NCBI GenBank assembly: GCA_016928095.1
Contig: JAFGLL010000089.1
Location: 1 to 53,032 of the forward strand
Length of the DNA: 53,032 bases
Source of the DNA: Thermoplasmatota archaeon
Lineage (GTDB): Archaea; Thermoplasmatota; Penumbrarchaeia; Penumbrarchaeales; Penumbrarchaeaceae
Direction: 5' to 3'
Positions 17,135-26,243 of the stretch are shown piece by piece (the stretch's first letter is position 1; each line of letters opens with the position of its first letter). The notes beneath the pieces are model-generated. The model ran no database searches. It was not told the DNA's origin and saw only the letters and a list, made by a program, of their open reading frames with translations. A program made the translations under genes and the position numbers.

Positions 17135-17872
17135 ATGTTCGAGATAGACATTAAAGTGGAAACATTGAGAAGCGTGTTTTCGATACTCACACCTATCGTC
17201 GGTGAGATCAAGCTGAAGGCCGATGAGGAGGGTTGGAAGATCAAAGCGGTCGACCCGGCCCATGTGGCCCTGGTCGATCTGACCCTTTCCAGAGAAGCCT
17301 TCGATAGATATGATGTCGAACCGATGGAACTGGGCCTCAACGTTGAGAGGCTTCTTGAACACCTCAAGGGAGGAAGAGCGGATGAGATCGTGATGATGAA
17401 GTTGGACACCGACAACAGACTTGTCGTTTCCATGTCCAATCTCACTCTGAAGCTGCCCCTGGTGGATGCTTCCGGATTCTCCGATCCCAAGGTACCGAAC
17501 CTACAACTGCCAGTAGGATTGAAGTTGAATTCCGGTGAGCTTCAGAAAGCCCTCAAGGTCTCCGCTTCGATTTCTGATTACATTACCTTCGACTGTTCGG
17601 AGGATAGGATAATCATGACCTCCTCCGAGGACCTCTCCTCGATGACCCTTGAACTTGCCAAGGGTGAGCAATACGAGACCGTTGCTTTCGAGAAACCTGC
17701 CAAGAGCTCGTTCTCCCTTGATTACTTCAGCCAGTTGATGAAGGGTATTGGGGCCAACAGGGACATAGTACTGAACATCGGTAACAGCTATCCCATGAAG
17801 ATCGAGTTCGACTTCTCGGAGGACCAGGGACACGCAAGGTACCTTCTTGCGCCAAGGATAGAAAGCACCTGA
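17135..17872 (+). CDS. pcn: DNA sliding clamp PCNA
   Basis: The 245-residue product begins MFEIDIKVETLRSVF and has the two-domain clamp layout. LKADEEGWKIKAVDPAHVALVDLTL is the first-domain hallmark, an interdomain region follows near residue 120, and the C-terminus ends in YLLAPRIES. It forms a trimeric ring that tethers DNA polymerase, ligase, FEN1 and other partners. The open frame extends upstream to an ATG at 17054, but I chose 17135 because it gives the family's normal length and N-terminus and is preceded by a G-rich GGGGAT. A TATA-like TTTATTATT sits near 17072-17080. The clamp is the only replication-fork gene here apart from RPA at 30-32 kb. Confidence 0.93.
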   Translation: MFEIDIKVETLRSVFSILTPIVGEIKLKADEEGWKIKAVDPAHVALVDLTLSREAFDRYDVEPMELGLNVERLLEHLKGGRADEIVMMKLDTDNRLVVSMSNLTLKLPLVDASGFSDPKVPNLQLPVGLKLNSGELQKALKVSASISDYITFDCSEDRIIMTSSEDLSSMTLELAKGEQYETVAFEKPAKSSFSLDYFSQLMKGIGANRDIVLNIGNSYPMKIEFDFSEDQGHARYLLAPRIEST

Positions 17873-17880
17873 TACTTTTT

Positions 17881-18231
17881 TCAATCGAGATCTATCGTTT
17901 CGATCCTTTCAGGTGGTTTGGAGGTCTTGAACTTCTTCAGAAGAAAATTTGTTATCCGGAATCTCTGTAGGTTCATGATGAGATAGATGAGAAAGAAGGG
18001 GACCGATGATATCAAGATAATGAGAGGGGCCCGTCCCCAATCAAGATAGTTGTCGTTCTTCAATACGACCCTGTCAATGAAAAAGACCAGTAGTTCCGAG
18101 GCTGAAAGGATCACGAGAAGCATGCCTGTGGTCATGGAGATCCCGGAAAGCACCAACCTGAGATAATACCAGAACCTGGAAGGATCGGGTTTACGTCGCT
18201 TGGTCCTGCCGAACCTCGGTCTCAAGTCCAT
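17881..18231 (-). CDS. Small two-helix membrane protein, unknown
   Basis: The protein has 116 residues. A very basic N-terminus (RPRFGRTKRRKPDPSR) is followed by two hydrophobic helices, roughly residues 25-55 and 68-88, and a basic then acidic cytoplasmic tail. This looks like an integral membrane protein with both ends inside. No family is recognised. It converges on pcn with only 8 nt between the stops. It stands upstream of the subtilase 3' end on the same strand but is separated from it by ~90 nt, so no functional link is implied. Confidence 0.6.
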   Translation of the reverse strand: MDLRPRFGRTKRRKPDPSRFWYYLRLVLSGISMTTGMLLVILSASELLVFFIDRVVLKNDNYLDWGRAPLIILISSVPFFLIYLIMNLQRFRITNFLLKKFKTSKPPERIETIDLD

Positions 18232-18321
18232 TTTTGAACCTCCACCCCTTGCTAGTGATCGATACTATTTGATTTTTCCCATTTTACCGACCAAAGCACA
18301 GCTCTTGTAACGTGATGGCCA

Positions 18322-21300
18322 CTACTTAAGGTCTTGCCGGACATCCTCTGTGGGCAATTCTCGGGGTACTAGGGGGTTCGGACCTTCATCCTGTTCCGGA
18401 CCAGCTATCGTGTTCCTCGCCGCTGATCCGCTCTTTGACCTTCTTACAAGCACCAGACCCGTTGCCGTGAGTGCAACTATGACCAATATCCCGATGGGAA
18501 CGATGATCCACATAGCTTTCTTACCACCACTCTCAATGGGCTCGCCGGACCCTCCCGTCTCCAGATGGACATTGAAGCTCCTTACACCTTCAAGAGGATC
18601 TCCCGTCAACGAGGTCCCATCAAGGGTAACAGTATACTCTCCCCCCTTCAAACCATCGATCAAGAACAAGACCGTCCTGTTTTCGACAGAGGTCGAGTTG
18701 AAAGATTGGATGCCTGCTGTCCCGTCCGAAAGTACGAGATACATTTCGGGTGATGCCGGGACGGATAGCTCGAACGTTATCTCCATCGGTTCTCCATGGA
18801 CCGAAAGATGGGACATCAAGATGCGATCTATACCTAGCCCGTTGACCTTGATGATCTCGAATGCTGGTCTCACCACGAACCTGAACTCCTGGACCCGTGA
18901 AGGCTCCCCCGTGATGTCCTTCAATGCTTCTGATATCCTCAATATGTAGACCTTTCCATGGTCCAGAGGGAGTTTTGGGGTGATCAGCAGCGTCCTTGGG
19001 TCCATGGATAAAATGGAGATATCCCTCTCCATGCCAGATGAATAAAGGAAGATACCCGGATCGATGGTTTCGGTCTCGATAGGTTCGTTGAATGTCAGCC
19101 TGAAGACCGTTCCCGGAGCTATCTCCTGAACGTCAGGATGTGGAAAGACCTCCAGAACAGAGGGAGGAACACCATCTGTTACAACGGTTAAAAGTAGTTC
19201 ATCCAGTTGAATATTGCCGGATGGGTCGGTGACCTTCAGCAGTATCCGGTGCTCCCCGAGTTCCGATGCAATGAAAGTGATGTTCATCCCGAACAGGATC
19301 CTATCCGAGCCCTTGAAGACCCAGGTGAAGTTAGCCCCGTTGGGGAAGTCCGGATCGTTATCCGAAGAAAGAGAGGCTGACAAGTTGACAGGGGTCCCTC
19401 TGATCACTGTCTGATCATCACCCGCTACCGCTTGAGGGACCGTAATATCCATGACCGTGAGGTGGAAGGGGACGGATATCGAATTACCGCCCGTATCGGT
19501 CAAGGAAAGGACAACGGAGTATCTTCCAGGAGTGATCACCATCAGCTCCACCTCCAAACCCTCCAATGTCAGTTCATCCGGTCCGGAGAATTGCCAAAGG
19601 AACAGACCGACCTCTTCTATAAGGGGGTCGTTGTCTATCACTCCCTGGGCCTTGAGCTCAAAAAGTGTGTCTTCCTGGACATAGAGGTCGTCTGGTCGTT
19701 CCAGAGAGGGTGTCTGATCGTCCAGGACGGATATCTGTTCGTATGCTTGATCCGAATTACCTGCCGCATCCAGAACCGTCAGCAAGATGGATAGAGGCCC
19801 GGGTCTGGATAGATGTAAACTTGGACCTGGCCCATAGAGGAACATTTTCTGACCCCAGAATGAGAGTGCCCATGTATAATTGACCACACCTGAAAGCCTT
19901 GAGACCGGTCCGATATCGTAGGAACCTGACCCATCCAGCAGGAAACCGGTGGAGGTCACTGCATCGACCTGGGTGATGTTAGCCACCGGGTCATCCGGAT
20001 CGTACACGACGTAAAGGGGATAGGGAAACACTGTCGGCCCGTTCCCGTACATATCATATCCTCTTACTTGGAATTCATTGACGCCTGGGGAAAGCTCGAG
20101 ATATGCCCCGAACCTGCCTTCGTTGTCCACTGATATGTTGCGTATCGTTTGGTCGCCCATTAGGATGACAACGACGGACAGGGGTTCGGCCTCCCCGAAC
20201 AGATGATATAGAGAGATATTCTGGGAGACCTCGGTTCCCGAAAATACATCAAGTATCGGGGGAGGACTGTTATCGATGCTGTACCTTGCAAGGGGGAGAG
20301 TTGTGTTGCTGTTGTTCGCTTCATCAACGGCAACCGCTCTCAGAATGAACCATTCTCCCTCCTTTATATCCTCAGGTCGGGTCTCCGTATCCCAGATCAG
20401 GCCATCGGAGGGGGTCGTGTCGCTTTCAAGATCGGACCATGGACCATCGGGTATCATGTCCTCATTCCAGTCCCGGGCTATCTCGAACTGGACCCAAACA
20501 GTGTCATTCTCCGCTGAATAATCAAGAAGGACCTCCCGAGAGATCACATTACCATTGACAGGTCCGTTCAATACGAACCAAGGAGGTTGCGTATCACAGG
20601 GTACACCACTCACCTGATCCGTGGGTTCGGAGTTGTATCCAAGCAGATTGAAAGAGGATACCCTGTAATAATACGATTTACCGTCAACAAGGCCATTATC
20701 AGTGTAATATGTCCGGTTGTCCGGGGTGGAATGAACATTTGAGAACGATCCCGGGATATCGCTACCAGGCAGGTCCTCGACCGCCCTCCAGATGGTATAT
20801 GACATCAGATTTGTGTCATCTGGACTTTCCCATTCCAGCCTGAGCGAGTTACCGGATGGCAGAACAGATATCGAGAGGTTTGCGGGTCTTCGGGGCAAAT
20901 TCGTATCGATACGAACCGGATGTGTGGAATATCCGGTTGTAGGATGAAGATAGAGCTTATGGATATAACCTCTGATCGAGAAATTCCCCTTGATCAGATT
21001 TGGCACGGTAAAGTACCCGGAATAGTTACCATCAGATGCAACAGTATCCGGTGCTATCCCATCATCCCTTGCCTGGATGTTGGACCTACCGTTCAATCCT
21101 ACGACGTCATACCAGGATGTGAACCCCGGGGTTCCCGATATGGTCACGGTCACCGTGTCCATATATGTCAATGTCCTTCCGATGGTATCATGTGTTACGT
21201 TCAGTATGTAAGGTGGAATGAGGGCCTTTGTCCTGGCCATGACCGTCCTCTTTGGATAAGCCTCTTCATATGAGGCCGTTATTTGTTCATCACCTGAGAC

Positions 21301-23658
21301 AGAGACCTCACCTTCCAATGGTGTTCCGGTCACTACCTTTACGGACCCCTCGAATATACCAAGACCTCTACTTCCATCGACCATCTCGGAAAGATCGATG
21401 AGCTCTCCGGAGGGGTCTGTCGTCGTGTTCACCTTGACCTGCACCCATCCGCCCCCTGTCAGATTGGAATCGGAGAGGAGAAGATGAGCGATGGAACCGT
21501 TCGCCGGTATATGTTCCTCCTCCCATTGGATCCAGCCCACCGCGTCGGATATGTTACCTGTAAGAACGAATGCATAAGGCTGAGTCCCTGTGATGACCGA
21601 ATACCCGGTAACGTTCACAGTATAGATGCCGGCCTGGGGGGCCGGTATCACGATCCGTTCCACATTGTTCACAGAGTCCCTTGTATCATTGTAAGGGGAC
21701 TGGAGATCGTTTCCATTGAAATTCCTCCCGTCCGGAGTTGTGACCTTCAGGTCGAGGTCGTTGACAAGCTTCGTTGAACTCGTGTTCGATCCGGGATGAT
21801 CGCTCCATACCAGAGTGATGACAAGATCGCTGTCGCCGTTCGCAACCGTGAAAAGTCTTGTATGGGATGCCCCGGTCGTCAAACCCGTCGAGTTATCCAC
21901 ATATTTCATTCTCCCTGCATCGCTGTCCACCGTTCCCAATGAATTTGAAAGGTTCACTCTCCCCCAACCCTCTCTGCTGTTCGGGACGGATGACCATTTG
22001 TCATCCAACGGACGGGCGCCGTTGATCACCGCTGCCTTTATCAGCGCCGCGGACGGGGAGTGGCCCTCGACTTCAGAAAAATACTGGGCGATCAATGCTG
22101 CCATTCCCGCCACGATAGGGGTCGACATCGATGTCCCACCGTTGTATGCATAATTCGAGTTCACTCCCTGGTATGTCGAGTTGCTGCCCCAGTAATGGTT
22201 CCAGAAATCCGTAATGAGCGAGGATCTTGTTGATAGGATCCAGGTCCCGGGAGCCACAACATCCGGTTTTATCCTGCCGTCACCCCAGGTAGGTCCCAAA
22301 GATGAGAACGATGCCATCTCCGATATGTTATTGGCCGTCGAACTTATAGTTGGCCGGTAGCTCTCGGAAGCTCCGACAGCGATGACGTTCTTCGATACTG
22401 CCTGTGTCGAAATGGAATAAGGTCCGTCCGAACCCTGGTTCCCTGCGGAGAAAAGGACCAGAAGGTCCTTGTTCCCCCATATGAAATTGTCGGTCTGCCA
22501 TGACCTCCAGGTGTAATTACCGTAGGATCCTCTAGTGGACCATGAATTGGTCTGTATCCTGGCGCCGGACCTGTATGCATCGGAGAATAGAGTATTGTAT
22601 GCCGGGATGGAAAGGGAACCCGTGGAGTTCATTGTGGACTGCATTACAAGGCCAGCGGACGGTGCCATCCCCCGGTATTGCCCGGATGATAAGGTACCGT
22701 TCCCCAGGACCGATCCCGTAACGTGTGTTCCGTGCCCCCCCTTTTAATCCCATGAGCTGGTAGAAGGGTTCCATACATGTATGTCCGCATCGGACCAGTT
22801 CCCGGGCCTTCCATAGGTGTATACCCTTTCGATCCTGCCCTGGAAGTCACCATGCAGCGTGCTGTTCTGTCCTGTATCCAATCCCGTATCAACGACAGAT
22901 ATGATCAAGCCCGTTCCGTCAAGTGATAATGTGTTCTGGACCTCCATGACATCGATGATATCGGCCGATACATCATTGTCGGGGCCTTCTTCCCACCCTA
23001 AAGAGACATGGGATACTCCCTCGATCCTTGAGAGGTCCATCACATCTCCTAGCCTGAAGGTCCCGGAAACGGTCCCGTCCATGGGTTGATAGGTCGATCC
23101 GCCGATACAAAGGTCGTCGAGGGTTCTCAACAGGTCTTCATCGGGAGGTGTGTACAGACCAAGGATCAGTGGTGAGGTCCCTTCACCATCCATTGCGGAT
23201 ACCCTATGGAACAGACCACCTTCCACCTTGAACAATGGATGGTAAGGGACGACAGCCCTTGCATAGGGTCCTATCGAGAGCAGAAAATGACCCAAATCGA
23301 TTTGGGGTTGAACCACAATGGAGGATGATGAGACGATATCTATCAGATCAAAGGTGTCCCCATTGCGACCCATTATCTCCACCATGGATGATGGAACAAT
23401 CGCCTGGACAAGAAGAGGACCGCCTGATGTTCTTCCCGGAAGGTTCCATATCGCTTCGGCATCCAGTTTTGGGTCGAACCTGAAAGCTCCAAGATGGACA
23501 ATATATCGGGGATCACCTTCAAAATGGGGAAATTCCAAAGACCACCACTCCAATTTTAGGTCCTGGGAAGGGAGGGAGGCCTTCCCCAATACTCCAGACA
23601 AGGTGAGGCAGGATAAGAGGAACAGCAATGAGAGCGTCACCACCTTTCTGAAATGCAT
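18322..23658 (-). pseudogene. Giant subtilisin-like serine protease interrupted by an in-frame UAA
   Basis: Two open segments in the same frame are separated by one TAA at 22746-22744. The upstream part (start ATG 23658, signal MHFRKVVTLSLLFLLS) ends ...STSSWD just after the catalytic Asp in S-V-V-D-T-G-L-D (codon at 22890). After the stop the frame resumes at once with K-G-G-H-G-T-H-V-T-G (catalytic His at 22734). It continues through SAGNQGS (oxyanion Asn) and GGTSMSTPIVAG (catalytic Ser at 22131). Then come a P/PPC-like beta domain, an FN3 domain, several Ig/PKD-like domains, a Big_5-like domain and a C-terminal membrane helix. The intact reading would be about 1780 residues: an exported, membrane-anchored protease. 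Nothing else is decayed, so the stop is recent, read through, or a sequencing error. Called pseudogene provisionally. Confidence 0.72.
22744..22746 (-). other. In-frame UAA codon within the subtilase catalytic domain
   Basis: The minus strand reads TGG GAT TAA AAG GGG GGG CAC: Trp-Asp-stop-Lys-Gly-Gly-His. The frame is identical on both sides, so a single base substitution (for example in GAA, AAA or CAA) explains it; a single indel does not. The adjacent A4-G7 run is an error-prone homopolymer, but an error there would shift the frame. TAA is an ordinary stop here, for example in folP. Confidence 0.8.
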
Positions 23659-23752
23659 CGTTATTTGCCCCCAGGGAACGTTCGGCCCATCGGACCGCAA
23701 ATATTGTCTTGGAATATTGAGTTAACGGACGTCTGTTCGTTCAAGTTAGGCC

Positions 23753-24217
23753 TTATATCAGGGGTCCGCAGGCCTTTTCCGAATCCCCGTGATGCTCGTC
23801 CCCCTCATCATCCCTGGGTTTGAGGTCCGTCCTGTTGATACCTTTCTTCCTGTAATATTCATATAAAGCGGCCTTCAAGGCCTCAACGGCCAGCAGAGAG
23901 CAATGTACCTTGACGGGAGGGAGTCCTTCCAGACCTTTCACGACATCTGCCCATTTGATATTTTCTGCATCCTTCAGGTCCATCCCCTTCACGAGCTCGG
24001 TAAGCATCGAGGTCGTGGCTATTGCAGATGCACAGCCAAAGGTCCTGAACTTGATATCCTCTATCTTGTCCCCCTCTACCTTGATGGATAGCTCCATCAT
24101 ATCGCCGCAGACCGGATTACCGACAGTACCAATGGCATCGGCATCCTCCATCTCCCCAACGTTCCTGGGATTCTTGAAATGTTCCAGCACCTTCTTGGTA
24201 TATTCCAGTCTCGTCAT
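23753..24217 (-). CDS. iscU: Fe-S cluster scaffold protein IscU
   Basis: This 154-residue protein carries the three scaffold cysteines: Cys37 in NPVCGD (with the neighbouring Asp39), Cys62 in FGCASA and Cys106 in VHCS. It receives sulfur and iron, assembles a [2Fe-2S] cluster and passes it on. The last ~30 residues form a charged, His/Cys-containing tail (DEGDEHHGDSEKACG) not needed by the family. It lies 8 nt after iscS on the same strand, so the two are co-transcribed. That IscS lacks its PLP lysine, so the sulfur source for this scaffold is an open question. Confidence 0.93.
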   Translation of the reverse strand: MTRLEYTKKVLEHFKNPRNVGEMEDADAIGTVGNPVCGDMMELSIKVEGDKIEDIKFRTFGCASAIATTSMLTELVKGMDLKDAENIKWADVVKGLEGLPPVKVHCSLLAVEALKAALYEYYRKKGINRTDLKPRDDEGDEHHGDSEKACGPLI

Positions 24218-24225
24218 CGGATCAC

Positions 24226-25383
24226 CTATGGGTTGTAGAGAGGGGACATATCCCTCAACTGCTCAACGATTTCAGGCATTATCGATATCACATATTTTGC
24301 ATCTTCCATTGTATTGTCAGGGTTCATTGTGAACTGGAGGCTCCCATGGGCCTCTTCATGTCTCAATCCCATGGAAAGTAGTGTCCTGGAAGGCTCAAGG
24401 TTCTTCTGGGTGCAGGCCGATCCGGAACTGACCGAGATACCGTTCATATCCAGTAAAAGTAGCATCGATTCACCCTCTACGTAGTCGAACCTGATGTTCG
24501 CGTTGTTCGGCAGTCTGCTCTTTGGATGTCCGTTCAAATGGCTGTCGGGTATACCTAGGAGCCCTTTTATTAGATGGTCCCTGATGGAACATAATCTCGG
24601 CGAGTATATTGACATGTTCTGTTTGACATATTCAGCTGCGGCTCCAAATCCAACTATCCCGGGTATGTTCTCGGATCCGCTCCTGAGGCCCCTCTCGTGA
24701 CCTCCGCCTTTGATCAGCCCGGATATCCCTGTTCCCTTCCTTACGAAGAGTGCACCTACACCCTTTGGACCCATCAGATCGACGGAGGAAAGGGTCACAA
24801 GGTCTGCATCCAACTCCTTGACATCGAACGGTATCTGGAAGGCTGACGTCGTCAGATCGATATGAAAGAGTGCCCCATGCTCCTTGACCAGTTCCAGGAC
24901 CTCTCCCAGGGGTTGCAGTGTGCCGACCTCGTGGCTGGCGAAAGGGATGGATACCATGTACACATCTTCCCCGATCGTCCTCTCTGCCTCTTCCATGGAA
25001 ATTCTTCCCGATCCATCAAGCTCAAGAACACTCCTTCTGAGCCCTGAATTCTCTATAGCGGCCGATGTGGCCCTCACGGATTGATGATCTGCCTGCGAGA
25101 TAACTATACGGTCCTTACCGGGACCTCTGAAAGGTATCGGCCCCCGCAATGCAAGATTGATAGATTCCGTTGCACCGGATGTGAATATAATCTCGGATGG
25201 GTCCGAGCCAATAAGGGAAGCAACCCTCTCACGGGCGACCTCCATCGCACGTCTAGGCTTCTTCCCCAGCTCGTGAATGGAGGAAGGATTCCCGTAGTGC
25301 TCGGTGAAGAATGGCAGCATCTCCTCCACCACCTCTCTCCTTGTCGGCATGGCCGAGTTGGAATCAAGATAGATCCTTTTCAA
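24226..25383 (-). CDS. iscS: IscS-like protein lacking the PLP lysine (probably not an active desulfurase)
   Basis: The 385 residues align throughout with class V cysteine desulfurases: YLDSNSAMP near the start, GNPSSIHELG (31-40), FTSGATESINLALRG (67-81), the PLP-stacking His100, Asp176, and the catalytic-loop Cys324 in SSGSAC. The Schiff-base site, normally S-A-H-K-x-x-G-P-K-G, reads SSVDLMGPKG (199-208), so the essential His-Lys is Val201-Asp202. Two further cofactor contacts also differ (N-N-E to S-H-E at 150-152; the Gln of the D-x-x-Q motif to Thr179). PLP is therefore probably not bound and cysteine not desulfurated. From memory, Archaeoglobus fulgidus IscS has the same Lys-to-Asp change and was studied with IscU as a cluster-ligand partner. 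A TATA box at 25429-25437 gives iscS-iscU its own promoter. Confidence 0.88.
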   Translation of the reverse strand: MKRIYLDSNSAMPTRREVVEEMLPFFTEHYGNPSSIHELGKKPRRAMEVARERVASLIGSDPSEIIFTSGATESINLALRGPIPFRGPGKDRIVISQADHQSVRATSAAIENSGLRRSVLELDGSGRISMEEAERTIGEDVYMVSIPFASHEVGTLQPLGEVLELVKEHGALFHIDLTTSAFQIPFDVKELDADLVTLSSVDLMGPKGVGALFVRKGTGISGLIKGGGHERGLRSGSENIPGIVGFGAAAEYVKQNMSIYSPRLCSIRDHLIKGLLGIPDSHLNGHPKSRLPNNANIRFDYVEGESMLLLLDMNGISVSSGSACTQKNLEPSRTLLSMGLRHEEAHGSLQFTMNPDNTMEDAKYVISIMPEIVEQLRDMSPLYNP

Positions 25384-25428
25384 ATCAGATCACCATCCTT
25401 CACGATATTAAGGTTGGATGGGGGATAT

Positions 25429-25437
25429 CATATAAAA
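25429..25437 (-). promoter_or_regulatory. TATA box of the iscS-iscU unit
   Basis: On the minus strand this reads TTTTATATG. It lies about 46-54 nt before the iscS ATG (25383), placing initiation near 25405 and giving a leader of about 20 nt. The site falls between the HTH gene (stop at 25486) and iscS, so the pair can be transcribed independently of the regulator. Confidence 0.5.
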
Positions 25438-25485
25438 GATTCGCACCTAACCCGATCGTTCAGGCCGATACGACCTCCCCATATC

Positions 25486-26136
25486 CTACTCACCCTTCTG
25501 TTCGAAGTAGTGTTCTATTATCTTCTTCTGACCCCTTCTCAGTGTCTCTGAAACGGAAGCCGTCGATATGTCGAACAATCTGGCAAGTTCCCTTATGCCT
25601 ATACGTTTGGGGAAATCATAATACCCTCTCTCCAGGGCGGTCTTGATGATCTTCTCCTGTCTGGGGGTGAGGGATTCCCTGTCATCCACTGGTTGTATCA
25701 GGATCAGTCTGCTATCGATCCCTCTTTTCTCGAGCGACCCTACCAGTTTCTGAAGCTGGACCTTCTCGTTGAGTATGAGCTTCCACTCGACCCACCCCTG
25801 ATCATCGGTAGAAGCGGATATAAGAAAGCACCCTGATTCCAGAATGGACCGACATCCGCTACATCCCTTGGTCCCGACAATAACGATGACCTTATCCTGA
25901 TCCACTTTGCTGGCCTTCACGAAATCGATGTGATCATACTCAGATATGAGCTTCTCTATCAGACCCGGGTCGGCCCCGTTCAATTTCACTTCAGCAAGGT
26001 CCTGGACCCCTTCTTCGCCAAAAGCTATCGTATCGATGATGTTGACCGAAATGGGTAGCTGTCGCGAGATCTTTCCCACCCAGCTCTCTTTAAGATTCAC
26101 GGCCAGTACTGCCTCGTACAATTGTTCACCCCACAC
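25486..26136 (-). CDS. Bat-type HTH transcriptional regulator with clustered cysteines
   Basis: The protein has 216 residues and probably starts at a GTG. The C-terminal ~60 residues (LTPRQEKIIKTALERGYYDFPKRIG, then ELARLFDISTASVSETLRRGQKKI) are a clear bacterioopsin-activator-type HTH (HTH_10), a DNA-binding domain nearly confined to archaea. The N-terminal ~150 residues look like a small-molecule or redox-sensing domain. They contain Cys92, Cys95 and Cys103 (C-S-G-C ... C), a spacing suited to a metal, an Fe-S cluster or a disulfide. It is encoded 102 nt upstream of iscS-iscU on the same strand and diverges from the PAN gene. A role as an Fe-S or redox-responsive regulator of iscSU is an inference from position and cysteines only. 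Confidence 0.8.
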   Translation of the reverse strand: MWGEQLYEAVLAVNLKESWVGKISRQLPISVNIIDTIAFGEEGVQDLAEVKLNGADPGLIEKLISEYDHIDFVKASKVDQDKVIVIVGTKGCSGCRSILESGCFLISASTDDQGWVEWKLILNEKVQLQKLVGSLEKRGIDSRLILIQPVDDRESLTPRQEKIIKTALERGYYDFPKRIGIRELARLFDISTASVSETLRRGQKKIIEHYFEQKGE

Positions 26137-26243
26137 AAAATCCTATGATTGATAATTAAACCTTGTTATGGAACTGGACCCTGTTGTCACAGTTATAGGA
26201 AAAGATTAAAACCCCTGGTATAGATTTATCGTTCCGAGGATCA

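Noticed and set aside
18240-18321. Small gene between the membrane protein and the subtilase
   Set aside because: The gap is under 100 bp and no frame with a start signal was found.
22735-22745. Programmed frameshift at the A4-G7 run after the stop
   Set aside because: The reading frame is the same before and after the stop, and the slippery run lies after it, so frameshifting cannot bypass it.
22744-22746. Pyrrolysine or selenocysteine recoding at the subtilase stop
   Set aside because: The codon is TAA. Pyrrolysine uses TAG and selenocysteine TGA, and nearby genes such as folP end with TAA normally.
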